Counted from the first letter of the stretch, positions 7,326 through 16,162 are shown. The stretch is DNA of 64,000 nucleotides from UBA2336 sp036787955 (GCA_036787955.1 DAIQOI010000005.1:62001-126000), one strand, 5' to 3'. Notes: generated from the sequence alone by a model not told the origin. Translations and numbers: made by a program.

Positions 7326-9016
7326 TTCTCTTCGTTAAGCAGACGTTCTATTTCCTCAAAAATATTGGCATCGCTGGGTCGCGCTGCCTTTAACTGAACA
7401 AAATTTCCCTTTTTATCAACCAATACATAGCGCGGTATGGAATTGACATCCAGAAGTTTGGCGGCATCGGAGTCCGGACCTATGCGGAAATGCTGCGTGA
7501 ATGGCGGACGATCAAGATTAAACCTGCGGATGGCGTTTCTCCATGCCTCCGGATCATGATCAAGCGACAGAAAGACAAAAGAAATCTTACCCCGGTATTT
7601 CTCCACCAGCTGCATGGAATGCGGCATCTCTTTTATGCACGGCCCGCACCAGCTCGCCCAGAAATCAATGTACACAGGCCGGTAACCCCGTACCGACTCC
7701 AGGTATTTGTTAAACTTCTCTTCATCTTCTGCACCGCTCTCATAACGAAACAGCTCTGTTTTATTGGCTTCGGCAAACTGACTCTTTAGCGACATCTGCC
7801 TTTCCAGATCGGCTACTATTTTTTCTTCCAGCGGAGTGGCTTTAAGAATGTTGTAGTTATCCCAAAACACCGAGTCATACTTTAACCTGAGTAACTCTAC
7901 CCGGCTTGGCTCTTTGCCTTTAAAAGGCTCTATATTTTTCGCCTGAATATCGGTAGTAATCAACTCCAGGTGGTAAATGTGATTGAACGAATCCTTTCTC
8001 TGAAAGCTTCTTCCCTCTTCCATGGCATGATACAGATAGTATTTGTTGTTAAACTTTCGGTAAACAGCCATGGCTTCTATTTCAGCATAAGAACTTTCCG
8101 ATCGATAGTTGGATTTTAATATGGCATAATCTCCTGATGAAATGTATAAAGTACCTTTCTCTTTGCCGTATAGCAGGCTTAACAAACTTATTATTGTACT
8201 GTCATGTGGTGGGTTTATTTCATAATGAATGATATACACTTCACGTCCATCGTATTCAGTAAGTCCTTCCAGGGTAAACCTGGCCTTGTCCATGCTTTTT
8301 CGCAAATGACTTACCTTATATGGACCAACCGAAAAAAATGAAGAAGCCTTGCTTCGGGCCTGATAACCCACCAGGTCGTTGGCCATCACCGAGTACAGTG
8401 CAATGGGCGCATGGGCGGCCGATACCCGCGTGTTGTCGTAACTTCTGCGCAACTGATTAACCCTTACTTCATCCTTCCATCCCGGAAAGGGCTGTTGCAC
8501 CTTATATCCTTTCCGTTTGTAAATGTCCACAGCCGCCTCAATCAGGCGGCCATACACGGAATCGTCTTTACAATAGTGCCGGTAAAATGACTGGTAGATA
8601 AATGGTTTGGTGTTGTAGTTACGCGGTATGTTTCGAAACGCACGCCTGACGATGCTTTTCGGATTAAGGTCTTTGCCTACAATCAATACATCCTTCAGCA
8701 CGGTTTTCGACTGTTTCATTTCGACATGAAGGACAGTTGAAGGATTGACAATGACTGCTGTTTCATATCCTACGCAGGAAATCCTGATGCCGACACCATC
8801 TTTCTGCAGCGAGGCCGGTATGCGCAGTATAAAATAGCCGTCTGCGTTCGAACTGGTGCCAACGGCCGTGCCTGCAATGCCCACCGATGCGTAGGCTACC
8901 GGTTCGCCTGTTGCTGCATCCGTAAGACGCCCTTCGATAATAAGCGGTGGTGTGGTCTGGGCCCTCAGTATTGCAGCCAGAAGAACACAACAGCAGGTTA
9001 ACGTGGCTATACGCAT
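7322..9016 (-). CDS. Exported TlpA-like thioredoxin fused to a CarboxypepD_reg-like N-terminal domain
   Basis: A 564-residue periplasmic or membrane-associated protein. A signal peptide (residues 1-19) is followed by a carboxypeptidase regulatory-like Ig domain (about 23-107), a long middle region of unknown fold (about 110-430) that begins with a segment typical of Bacteroidota surface proteins, and a TlpA/ResA-like thioredoxin domain at the C-terminus. The redox motif is WCGPC at residues 456-460, preceded by YIDFWAS, and the cis-proline loop SIPRY is near 528. Both cysteines are present, so it should be redox-active, probably a reductant for periplasmic disulfides. It is first of a three-gene overlapping set with an MFS transporter and a lysoplasmalogenase. 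Confidence 0.85.
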   Translation of the reverse strand: MRIATLTCCCVLLAAILRAQTTPPLIIEGRLTDAATGEPVAYASVGIAGTAVGTSSNADGYFILRIPASLQKDGVGIRISCVGYETAVIVNPSTVLHVEMKQSKTVLKDVLIVGKDLNPKSIVRRAFRNIPRNYNTKPFIYQSFYRHYCKDDSVYGRLIEAAVDIYKRKGYKVQQPFPGWKDEVRVNQLRRSYDNTRVSAAHAPIALYSVMANDLVGYQARSKASSFFSVGPYKVSHLRKSMDKARFTLEGLTEYDGREVYIIHYEINPPHDSTIISLLSLLYGKEKGTLYISSGDYAILKSNYRSESSYAEIEAMAVYRKFNNKYYLYHAMEEGRSFQRKDSFNHIYHLELITTDIQAKNIEPFKGKEPSRVELLRLKYDSVFWDNYNILKATPLEEKIVADLERQMSLKSQFAEANKTELFRYESGAEDEEKFNKYLESVRGYRPVYIDFWASWCGPCIKEMPHSMQLVEKYRGKISFVFLSLDHDPEAWRNAIRRFNLDRPPFTQHFRIGPDSDAAKLLDVNSIPRYVLVDKKGNFVQLKAARPSDANIFEEIERLLNEEN

Positions 9017-9021
9017 TTATC

Positions 9022-10120
9022 CTATCTGGTTACTGCATCTTCCTGTAATTGCAGCAGGTAGGCTTTCATAAAGTCATCCAGGTCGCCATCCAGCACATTC
9101 TGTGCATCGGTGCGTTCCACACCGGTGCGGGCATCTTTTACCAACTTGTAAGGATGCAGCACGTAGTTGCGTATTTGCGAGCCAAAATCAATTTTCATTT
9201 TTCCGGCTTCAATGCGGTCGCGCTCGGCATTGCGCTTTTCCATTTCAAGCTGATACAACCGCGATTTAAGCATCTGCATGGCCCGCTCACGGTTGGCGTG
9301 CTGCGAACGCTCAACCTGACACACAATTACAATACCCGTAGGCTTGTGGGTGAGCTGCACCTTGGTTTCTACCTTATTTACATTTTGTCCGCCTGCACCG
9401 CCCGACCGGGAAGTTTGTATTTCAATATCGGCCGGATTGATTTCAATGTTGATGGAGTCGTCCACTTTCGGATAAACAAACACCGAAGCAAACGAAGTAT
9501 GCCTGCGCTGATTGGCATCGAAGGGAGAAATGCGAACGAGCCGATGTACGCCAATTTCTGATTTGAGGCGGCCGTAGGCAAAAGGTCCTTCGAACTCCAG
9601 CGTAGCCGACTTGATGCCGGCTACTTCGCCGGGCTGGTAATCCACCTGGGTAACCTTGTACCCGTTTTTTTCGCCCCACATAATGTACATGCGGTTCAGC
9701 ATGTCGGCCCAGTCGTTGCTTTCTGTACCTCCTGCACCCGGGTTGATCTCCATCACCGCACTGAGCTGGTCTTCTTCGCGGCTCAGCATCTTTTTAAACT
9801 CCAGCTCCTCTACCAGCCTGGCGGTTTTTTCGTATTCACGGTGCAGCTCTTCCTCGCCTGCTTCACCGGCTTGGTGAAACTCATTCAGCACTTCCAGGTC
9901 TTCCAATGCCTTGTGCACCTTTTCAAAAGCATCGGTCCATACCTTTTTGGATCGGATGCTCTTCAGAACCTGTTCGGCCTGTTTGGGATTGTTCCAGAAA
10001 TCGGGTTGTTGGGTAATGGCCTCCTCATCTTTTACTTCGGCCAGCTTGCGGTCGTAGTCAAAGATACCTCCTCAGGGCCGTAACGCGGCTCCTCAAGTCT
10101 TTCAATTGTTCGGTAGTCAT
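9022..10120 (-). CDS. prfB: Peptide chain release factor 2, expressed by programmed +1 frameshift
   Basis: Terminates translation at UGA and UAA. The reading frame starts at the ATG at 10120, runs 20 codons to an in-frame TGA at 10058-10060 and continues in the +1 frame from GAC at 10057-10059 to the stop at 9022, giving about 365 residues, the normal RF2 length. Frame-two protein contains the stop-codon recognition block ISPFDANQRRHTSFA and the catalytic GGQ in SRSGGAGGQNVNKVE. An annotation starting at the later ATG (9918) would lose about 67 residues of domain 1. Expression is autoregulated: when RF2 is scarce, ribosomes pause at UGA and shift. Confidence 0.96.
10057..10072 (-). promoter_or_regulatory. 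prfB programmed +1 frameshift site
   Basis: On the minus strand the bases read AGG AGG TAT CTT TGA C, all in codons of frame zero. This is the classic RF2 recoding signal: an internal Shine-Dalgarno-like AGGAGG, a three-base spacer, the slippery CTT and the TGA stop followed by C. The usual E. coli form is AGG GGG TAT CTT TGA C; here the Shine-Dalgarno element is, if anything, stronger. The slip moves the P-site tRNA from CUU to UUU, and GAC is the first codon of the new frame. Confidence 0.96.
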
Positions 10121-10125
10121 GGTGG

Positions 10126-10133
10126 CAAATATA
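10126..10133 (-). promoter_or_regulatory. Candidate -7 promoter box just before prfB
   Basis: The minus strand reads TATATTTG, an exact TAnnTTTG match, followed by five bases (CCACC) and the prfB ATG. No convincing -33 box is visible. Use of this box would give an mRNA with essentially no 5' leader. Confidence 0.45.
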
Positions 10134-10190
10134 CGACTTTAGTTATTGGTTAATGGCCGGGCTTTGTGCTGGATTGTGAAAACAAAACGG

Positions 10191-11366
10191 CTAATTGCGG
10201 GCACGCCTTACTTCCTGTCCTTTATACAGTTCATATTCCAGCAACCGGCAATCGAGCTTGGCCGAATAAAATTCAACCTTGCGGGATGTGCGCAGACCAA
10301 TCTTTTTGGCCAGCTCCGAACTGGCCGTAAATACATAACCGGTGTAACCTGCACATCGCTGTTTAAGAAAATCACCTATGCGCTTATAAACCGTTTCCAA
10401 CTGGCTGACCTCCCCCAGACGTTCGCCATATTCGGGATTAAAATACACCACCCCATTAGCGCCAGAGGGGATGGTCGTCTCTGAAAAATCGCATACTTCA
10501 AAACGGATTAGATTTTCCACACCGGCCTGCAGTGCATTAGCCCGTGCTTCGGCAACGGCCTCCCTGCGGATGTCGCTTGCAATAATGAGCGGTAGATTCT
10601 GCGAAACAACCTTTTCTCTGAGTTGCGCCAGCTCATATTCATAATATGCTGCGTCATAACCCACCACGTATTTAAACGCATAATCCCGGCGCAGCAGGCC
10701 GGGCATGCGATGTGAGGCAATGAGGGCCGCCTCTATGGCCAGCGTTCCCGAGCCGCACATCGGGTTAATAAACGGTGATTTTTTATCCCACTTTCCGGCT
10801 ATAATGGTGGCAGCGGCCAGCGCCTCCAGCATAGGTGCTTTACCGGGTTGCCTGCGGTAGCCATGGCGTGCCAGCGAAGGTCCTGTGGTGTCCAGATAGA
10901 GTGATGCGTGGTTATCCTTCCAGTACAGGTGAATAACCACTCCGGATAGGTCTGCGCCTGAGTCGGGCCGTCTGCCGGTTTGTTCCCTGAACCGGTCGGC
11001 TATGGCATCTTTTACCCGGACATTTACATACAAGTTGTTATGAATGGTGGGATTGGAAACCGTACTGGTGACGGAAAAATATCCATAGAAAGGGATAACC
11101 ACCTCCCAAGGAAAGTTTTTTACCTGCCGGTACACATCATCGGCACTTCGTGCCTGAAATTCACGCAACAAATAAAGCACCTGACTGGCGCAGCGAAGAT
11201 TAAGATTGAGCCGGATACAATCATTAACTGTTCCGTGCAGTTCAACACCGGTGGTAAAAACGCGATCGGGCACATATCCCGAATCTGTTATCTCCTTCTT
11301 TACCCAGGGTGCAAGACGGCTGAGACAGGTAACAACAATGCGCGATTTGTTGCGGGAAACATCCAT
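10191..11366 (-). CDS. THUMP-domain rRNA guanine-N2 methyltransferase, RlmL N-half-like
   Basis: A 391-residue S-adenosylmethionine-dependent methyltransferase. An N-terminal ferredoxin-like/THUMP RNA-binding module (about residues 1-160) is followed by a Rossmann-fold UPF0020 domain. The SAM loop is FINPMCGSGTLAIEAA and the catalytic motif IV is NPEYGERL, where RlmL and relatives usually have NPPYGERL. This matches the half of E. coli RlmKL that makes m2G2445 in 23S rRNA; no RlmK half is fused here. The NPEY variant is common in some family members. A TATGTTTG box lies 7 bases before the start. Confidence 0.9.
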   Translation of the reverse strand: MDVSRNKSRIVVTCLSRLAPWVKKEITDSGYVPDRVFTTGVELHGTVNDCIRLNLNLRCASQVLYLLREFQARSADDVYRQVKNFPWEVVIPFYGYFSVTSTVSNPTIHNNLYVNVRVKDAIADRFREQTGRRPDSGADLSGVVIHLYWKDNHASLYLDTTGPSLARHGYRRQPGKAPMLEALAAATIIAGKWDKKSPFINPMCGSGTLAIEAALIASHRMPGLLRRDYAFKYVVGYDAAYYEYELAQLREKVVSQNLPLIIASDIRREAVAEARANALQAGVENLIRFEVCDFSETTIPSGANGVVYFNPEYGERLGEVSQLETVYKRIGDFLKQRCAGYTGYVFTASSELAKKIGLRTSRKVEFYSAKLDCRLLEYELYKGQEVRRARN

Positions 11367-11373
11367 TTAACTT

Positions 11374-11381
11374 CAAACATA
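11374..11381 (-). promoter_or_regulatory. Candidate -7 promoter box before the THUMP methyltransferase
   Basis: The minus strand reads TATGTTTG (exact TAnnTTTG) with seven bases to the ATG at 11366. No obvious -33 element. It belongs to the set of boxes set very close to start codons. Confidence 0.4.
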
Positions 11382-11404
11382 GTATATACCGGTGAATAGC
11401 CGGG

Positions 11405-11914
11405 CTACCAGCTTACTGCAAGCACCCTCTTTTTTCTGCCTACTGTAAAGTAGTTGTTGTTTACAAACTGCATGACAATGCCCGAAGCTGTAAGTAAAGC
11501 GCATGATATAAGCACACCGCGATGCAGGGTATATTTTTCATCGCGCACCACTGTGGTGTTCAGGGCATCGCCTGCAAAAAACAAAATACCGCCTGCAATA
11601 AAGGTTTTGCCCATGGTTGCCGTTTTAAATCCGGAGTTTGGTAAGCCAGTCAAATCAATTTTATGAACCTGGCTTAAAAGCGTTGTGTCCTCAGCTACCC
11701 GAAAGGCATTGCTGTAGATGCCGTGAATAAATCCGGCATTGAAGTGATTGCGGTCGGTGCGTTTAAAACGGATGTATTCGGTTTCACGGAATGAATAGAC
11801 CTGCTTATTGCCTTTTACCAGCAGCAAACGATATTGTGCCTGTGCAGGGCCCAACAAAAAAAGCAACCCGGTAAACAGGGTTGCTTTCTTAACTTGATTA
11901 CTCAACCACTTCAT
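11405..11914 (-). CDS. Exported protein of unknown function
   Basis: A 169-residue protein I do not recognise. The ATG at 11914 (MKWLSNQVKKATLF...) gives a clean signal peptide with cleavage expected after AQA near residue 27; an alternative start 15 bases upstream would run into ilvE. After a short beta-rich part (RLLLVKGNKQVYSF) there are two hydrophobic stretches (about residues 100-120 and 133-150). It begins one base after the ilvE stop, so it looks operonic, yet an intrinsic terminator hairpin lies inside its signal-peptide codons (see that entry). Expression may therefore depend on translation of this leader region or on a separate promoter inside ilvE. Confidence 0.65.
   Translation of the reverse strand: MKWLSNQVKKATLFTGLLFLLGPAQAQYRLLLVKGNKQVYSFRETEYIRFKRTDRNHFNAGFIHGIYSNAFRVAEDTTLLSQVHKIDLTGLPNSGFKTATMGKTFIAGGILFFAGDALNTTVVRDEKYTLHRGVLISCALLTASGIVMQFVNNNYFTVGRKKRVLAVSW
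11856..11884 (-). terminator. Intrinsic terminator after ilvE, inside the next coding sequence
   Basis: Read on the minus strand: GCAACCC, an 8-base loop, GGGTTGC, then seven T. The stem is seven perfect pairs, five of them G-C. It starts 31 bases after the ilvE stop, a normal place for a terminator, but these bases are also codons about 11-20 of the exported protein that starts at 11914. The T-run is on the minus-strand side only, so it serves ilvE transcripts. Confidence 0.7.
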
Positions 11915-11915
11915 T

Positions 11916-12980
11916 TTACATGCGTACAACCCAGTTGAACGGATCCTGCTTCAGGCCACGCTTTATACCATCCAGTTCTTCCAGTATGCGGTTGCCGTAC
12001 TTCCGTTCGCTTACCGGTGGCAAGATATAATCTTTTTCTCCATATCCAATCAGCTCGATAGGTGCAATGGTAGCGGCTGTGCCCATACCAAAAGCCTCCG
12101 TTACGGTTCCTTTCTCCAGCCCGTCAATCAGTTCGCGCACCGAAATCTTTCTCTCCTCTACCTTCCAGCCCCATGATCTGGCTAGCTTCAATACGCTGTC
12201 GCGTGTAATTCCGGCAAGAATGGTGTCGGTAAGTGCAGGTGTAACCAACGTGTCGTTTATAATAAATGCCACATTCATCGTGCCCGACTCTTCAATATAT
12301 TCATGTGTTTTGCCATCGGTCCAAATCAGTTGATGATAACCTTTATCCTGGGCAAGCTTGGCCGGGTAAATAGCCCCACCATAGTTACCACCAGCCTTAA
12401 CATAGCCGGTACCGCCTTCGATGGCGCGGGTATAATGCGTTTCGATACGCACCTTTACCGGAGTGGAATAATAAGCTCCCACGGGGCAAAGAATTATCAT
12501 GAAGGTAAAATCACTGGATGCCTTGATGCCGATGTACTCATCAGCCGAAAACATGAAAGGTCGGATGTATAAAGATGCACCCGGTGTGGATGGTATCCAT
12601 GCGCGATCAAGGTCAATCAGGGTTGACAGGCTCTCCATGAACAATTCTTCGGGAATATGCGGCATGCACATGCGCTCGCCCGAAATGTTCATGCGCATCC
12701 AATTGTCGTGCGGACGAAACACCAATGCCTCTCCTTCGGGTCCGCGATAGGCCTTCATACCTTCAAATATCGCCTGACCATAATGTAGTGCCGGTGTAGC
12801 CGGACTAACAGGAATGTATCCGTAGGGAATAATGCGGAAGTTGCGCCACTCTCCGCCCCGGTAGTCGGCAATAAACATGTGGTCCGAATAAATTTTTCCG
12901 AAGGGAATGTTGGCAAAATCTACCTCGCGCAGGCGCGACTCCTTCACCCGGCTGATTGTGATGGTTTGCGTGGCAAGCAT
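11916..12980 (-). CDS. ilvE: Branched-chain amino acid aminotransferase
   Basis: A 354-residue fold-type IV PLP enzyme that interconverts leucine, isoleucine and valine with their 2-oxo acids using glutamate, in the cytoplasm. Recognisable blocks: ALHYGQAIFEGMKAYR near residue 63, RMNISGERMCMP, SLYIRPFMF, and GTGYVKAGGNYGGA, where the lysine is the expected PLP Schiff-base residue. EESGTMNVAFI and the GMGTAATIAPI phosphate-binding segment follow. The length matches the long (BCAT type 2) class rather than the shorter E. coli IlvE. No other ilv or leu genes are nearby. Confidence 0.95.
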   Translation of the reverse strand: MLATQTITISRVKESRLREVDFANIPFGKIYSDHMFIADYRGGEWRNFRIIPYGYIPVSPATPALHYGQAIFEGMKAYRGPEGEALVFRPHDNWMRMNISGERMCMPHIPEELFMESLSTLIDLDRAWIPSTPGASLYIRPFMFSADEYIGIKASSDFTFMIILCPVGAYYSTPVKVRIETHYTRAIEGGTGYVKAGGNYGGAIYPAKLAQDKGYHQLIWTDGKTHEYIEESGTMNVAFIINDTLVTPALTDTILAGITRDSVLKLARSWGWKVEERKISVRELIDGLEKGTVTEAFGMGTAATIAPIELIGYGEKDYILPPVSERKYGNRILEELDGIKRGLKQDPFNWVVRM

Positions 12981-13082
12981 ATACCTTGATTTTTTTGCAA
13001 GATAAAAGAAATCCGGTAAAAGCTAACGGATGTTAGGATAAATGGTTGTTCTCTTTTTGAAGAATTGGCTAAAAATTAACTT

Positions 13083-13634
13083 TCAATCCATGCGCGGTTT
13101 CCAGGGTGTCTCAACGGCCTGTAATTCCTGCGCCATCAGACGTGACAACACAAACAGGTAATCGGAGAGGCGGTTCAGGTATTTAATGATGAGTGCATTG
13201 ACCGGCTCGGCCGCATGCAGCGCAATAACCAGCCGCTCGGCCCTGCGGCATACGGTGCGGGTTATATGACAACAGGAAACCGATGGATGCCCGCCCGGAA
13301 GCACAAATGCCCGCATCGGTGGAAGTTGCGCATCCATGTTATCTATTTCTTTTTCCAGATACTTCACATCTTCTTCAAGCAAGGACGGCGTTTTTACTTT
13401 GGTGTTGCCTGGCTCCGTAGCAAGCAGTGAGCCAATGGTGAACAACCGATCCTGAATTTCGATAAGCACCGACTGGCGCTTTTCATTAACCGGCTGGTCG
13501 CGCACCAAACCAATCCATGAGTTGAGTTCATCAACCGTTCCGTAAGTTTCAATGCGCAAATCGGCTTTGGACACGCGTTTTCCGCCAAACAACGAGGTAG
13601 TGCCCGTATCACCGGTTTTGGTGTAAATTTTCAT
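13083..13634 (-). CDS. Cob(I)alamin adenosyltransferase, PduO type
   Basis: Adenosylates cob(I)alamin from ATP to make coenzyme B12. The 183-residue protein starts at an ATG at 13634 with MKIYTKTGDTGTTSLFGG, the ATP-binding signature of PduO-type ATRs; a longer in-frame extension upstream overlaps the ABC gene and carries no family sequence. The conserved helix CRRAERLV and the C-terminal NRLSDYLFVLSR block complete the trimeric five-helix-bundle fold. No cobalamin riboswitch or other B12 gene is visible near it. The gene is 32 bases downstream of the ABC ATPase on the same strand. Confidence 0.94.
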   Translation of the reverse strand: MKIYTKTGDTGTTSLFGGKRVSKADLRIETYGTVDELNSWIGLVRDQPVNEKRQSVLIEIQDRLFTIGSLLATEPGNTKVKTPSLLEEDVKYLEKEIDNMDAQLPPMRAFVLPGGHPSVSCCHITRTVCRRAERLVIALHAAEPVNALIIKYLNRLSDYLFVLSRLMAQELQAVETPWKPRMD

Positions 13635-13639
13635 GCCAG

Positions 13640-13647
13640 CAAAGATG
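13640..13647 (-). promoter_or_regulatory. Weak -7-like box before the adenosyltransferase
   Basis: The minus strand reads CATCTTTG, one mismatch from TAnnTTTG, five bases before the ATG at 13634. It is listed because the distance is the same as for the exact matches elsewhere in the window; alone it is weak. Confidence 0.25.
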
Positions 13648-13666
13648 TGACTTTCCGTGCTGGCAT

Positions 13667-14389
13667 TCAACCAACCGACTCGGCAACCGGCTTGCCGCGG
13701 GTAATGTGCTCGTTTTTGCGATCCCACTCTATCAGGCCATCGCGCAGGCGCACGATGCGGTGGGCATAATGGGCAATGTCATCCTCATGGGTAACCATGA
13801 TGATGGTATTCCCTTTATCATGCAATTCCTGGAAAAGGTTCATGATATCGTAAGAAGTCTTGGAGTCCAGGTTGCCGGTGGGTTCATCGGCCAGGATAAT
13901 GGACGGATTGTTGACCAGCGCCCGTGCAATAGCCACGCGCTGGCGTTGGCCGCCCGACAGCTCGTTGGGTTTATGGTGCCAGCGGTCGCCCAATCCTACA
14001 CTTTCCAGCACCTCCATGGCGCGATCTTCACGCTCACTGCGGCTGTAGCCGGCATAAATGAGAGGTAATGCCACATTTTCCAATGCTGTAGCTCTTGGCA
14101 ACAGGTTGAAGGTCTGAAACACAAACCCGATTTCCTTGTTGCGCACTTCGGCCAGTTCGTTTTCGGTCATCTCGCTCACTACATGGTTATTCAGAATGTA
14201 AGTGCCGCTGGTAGGTGTGTCCAGGCAACCAATGATGTTCATCAGTGTAGATTTGCCCGAGCCGGAAGGCCCCATAAAAGCCACGTATTCGCCTTTATTG
14301 ATGGTGATGGAAATGGACTGCAGGGCGCGGACTTCGTTGTTCCCCATGCGGTAAACCTTGGCAATGTTGTGTGTTTCAATGATTTTCAT
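13667..14389 (-). CDS. ABC transporter ATP-binding protein, LolD/MacB type
   Basis: A 240-residue ATPase that would power a membrane-embedded permease. Walker A is GPSGSGKST (about residues 40-48), the Q-loop is VFQTFNLLP, the signature is LSGGQRQRVAIARA and Walker B is IILADEPTGNLDS. The sequence is of the LolD/MacB/FtsE-related subgroup, which works on lipoproteins, macrolides or peptides with FtsX-like permeases. No permease gene is adjacent, so the partner must be elsewhere in the genome. The tail after about residue 220 is short and charged. Confidence 0.92.
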   Translation of the reverse strand: MKIIETHNIAKVYRMGNNEVRALQSISITINKGEYVAFMGPSGSGKSTLMNIIGCLDTPTSGTYILNNHVVSEMTENELAEVRNKEIGFVFQTFNLLPRATALENVALPLIYAGYSRSEREDRAMEVLESVGLGDRWHHKPNELSGGQRQRVAIARALVNNPSIILADEPTGNLDSKTSYDIMNLFQELHDKGNTIIMVTHEDDIAHYAHRIVRLRDGLIEWDRKNEHITRGKPVAESVG

Positions 14390-14461
14390 ATAATTCGCTT
14401 AAACCCGACACCGCTGATTAGTGTTTTCGGTTCGGCTGAAATTACATTTCTGCCGGACTTT

Positions 14462-15322
14462 TTACCCCGTACTGTTGATAAATTCCACTACCCTGTTAAT
14501 CACCTTATTGTCTTTCAGGATGCGCGTATGCCCCAGCCCCGAAGTAAGCATGAGCTGGGCTGACGGATACAGTTCCTTCAGCCGCAGGGCGTGAGCAGGC
14601 GTCACTTCAATGTCATCTTCGTCATAAATCAACAGCAAATCAACCGGATGCTTCAGATGCTGAATGGCATATGATGCAGTAAACTCATCAAATGATCTGC
14701 CATAGGTTCGTGGTACATATTGTTTAAACCAAACTTTGGTTTTTTCGCTGCCGTTTATGGCCCGCAGGTAGGTATCAATAATCCAATCGCCAACGGTAGG
14801 CGTGGCGATGGCCACCAGCTTAGTAACCGGCAACCCGTGATGTGCCGCATAGATAACGGCAGCACCACCAAACGAGTGGCCGATGATGGCGTGCGGCTGG
14901 CCTTTCACTTCGTAAAGTTTTGTGAGCGCGTCTTCAAACTCGCGGATGTTGGTTTGTTTGCCCTGCGACTGACCGTGGGCAGGGCCATCAAACCCTACAA
15001 CGCTGTACCCCTGCTCCAACAGGGGCTTGATAAACCGCCTGAACTGGGTGGCTCTGCCTGCCCAGCCGTGCACTACCAGCACATATTTTTCAGCCTCGCC
15101 CCATTGATAACCCTGGATTTTTTTACCGGCAGCAGTAAAGCGAAACAGGCGGGCAAAGCGGATGGCCTTTTTTTCCTTATCGGGATAGGGATAGGAAAGT
15201 GGTGTGAAAAAAACTTTCACAAACAGCCTGTTGGCCATGGGCGGAGCCCAGCGTTCCAATCGCGGAAATAACCACCGGATAAACCGCAACGCCAGCGGGG
15301 TTTTGTCCTTTTTTTTACTCAT
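14462..15322 (-). CDS. Alpha/beta hydrolase
   Basis: A 286-residue hydrolase of the serine alpha/beta fold. The nucleophile elbow is GHSFGG in AIIGHSFGGAAVIYA, the oxyanion region is VVHGWAGRA, an acidic residue occurs in LLIYDEDDIEV and the catalytic histidine is in GLGHTRIL. The triad is complete. The basic N-terminus lacks a clear signal peptide, so it is probably cytoplasmic. Substrate is unknown; similar proteins are annotated as esterases or acyl hydrolases. It lies 9 bases downstream of the NRDE gene. Confidence 0.86.
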   Translation of the reverse strand: MSKKKDKTPLALRFIRWLFPRLERWAPPMANRLFVKVFFTPLSYPYPDKEKKAIRFARLFRFTAAGKKIQGYQWGEAEKYVLVVHGWAGRATQFRRFIKPLLEQGYSVVGFDGPAHGQSQGKQTNIREFEDALTKLYEVKGQPHAIIGHSFGGAAVIYAAHHGLPVTKLVAIATPTVGDWIIDTYLRAINGSEKTKVWFKQYVPRTYGRSFDEFTASYAIQHLKHPVDLLLIYDEDDIEVTPAHALRLKELYPSAQLMLTSGLGHTRILKDNKVINRVVEFINSTG

Positions 15323-15331
15323 CAGACCGGC

Positions 15332-16099
15332 TTAAGTGTGTTGAATAGTAAATTCAAAATGAGAGTCGTGGTGTTCCAGCGAAGGCACATCAAAGATGCG
15401 TTCTGTAAAACTTACTTTGTTATCATAATCAATGGTAATAATTGTTGAGCAACGAGAACCATAGTCCGGACTTTTAATGAACATGGCCGAAAGGATACGT
15501 TCGCGCTCGATGCCTACACCGGTGTCGGGTAGCAGTTCATCGGGTGCCTGTTCATCGTTGTATAAAAACTCCAGCAGATCGCGGTGGGTAAATTTTGATG
15601 TGATGATTTCTTCAAAAACTTTTTTTCCACGTTCTACTTTCGGCCAGGGGGTATTGAGCAAATGATTGCTCAGTCCGTAAATACCGGGCATGAGTTGCTG
15701 CGGTTCAGGCCTGATGTTGGAGTAATAAATCATTTCATGCACCGTTCCGGCTATCAGGTTAAAGCCATTGTAGTCAGGAGCCCGGCTAAGTATATTGCAC
15801 ACATAGGGATATGGCTTTTCACCATTGGCAAGAAAATCCGACACCAATATTCCCCTTGAAGGTGCCCGCGGTTTCAGGTTGCGCAAATCGCGGTAATTGG
15901 TAACCATGGCTATTTTTCCCTGTAGCGTAATGCCCATCCATGTGCCGCCGGCTTCGAGGTCGCGTCCGGCCAGGATATGCGGAAAGTCTTCCCAGAAGTG
16001 TGCGGGTGCTGTCTTCCGTTTGTAAAATTCATCCCGGTTGGCGGCCACAATGAGCCGGTACTGCGGATGATTATTCAGGGAAAGAAAAATCAGACACAT
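15332..16099 (-). CDS. NRDE/TANGO2 family protein
   Basis: A 255-residue protein of the NRDE superfamily, related to eukaryotic TANGO2. It begins MCLIFLSL, keeping the conserved Cys2, and carries the family motif AANRDEFYKR (about residues 19-28), then GRDLEAGGTWMGI and VTNYRD. The fold is Ntn-hydrolase-like and Cys2 could act as the nucleophile after removal of Met1, but no reaction has been firmly shown for the bacterial members; TANGO2 has been linked to haem or lipid handling. It probably shares a transcript with rnhB upstream and the alpha/beta hydrolase downstream. Confidence 0.88.
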   Translation of the reverse strand: MCLIFLSLNNHPQYRLIVAANRDEFYKRKTAPAHFWEDFPHILAGRDLEAGGTWMGITLQGKIAMVTNYRDLRNLKPRAPSRGILVSDFLANGEKPYPYVCNILSRAPDYNGFNLIAGTVHEMIYYSNIRPEPQQLMPGIYGLSNHLLNTPWPKVERGKKVFEEIITSKFTHRDLLEFLYNDEQAPDELLPDTGVGIERERILSAMFIKSPDYGSRCSTIITIDYDNKVSFTERIFDVPSLEHHDSHFEFTIQHT

Positions 16100-16162
16100 C
16101 TCTCAACAAACCAATTTATAGTTATTTGGGTTCACCGGCCAGCCTGTTTACCAGGCACGGTG

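Noticed and set aside
12981..13082. Promoter for ilvE (TATCTTGC at 13004-12997)
   Set aside because: Two mismatches from TAnnTTTG and no -33 box; too weak to call.
13635..13660. Cobalamin riboswitch before the adenosyltransferase gene
   Set aside because: Only 32 bases separate it from the upstream gene and no B12-box-like sequence is seen.
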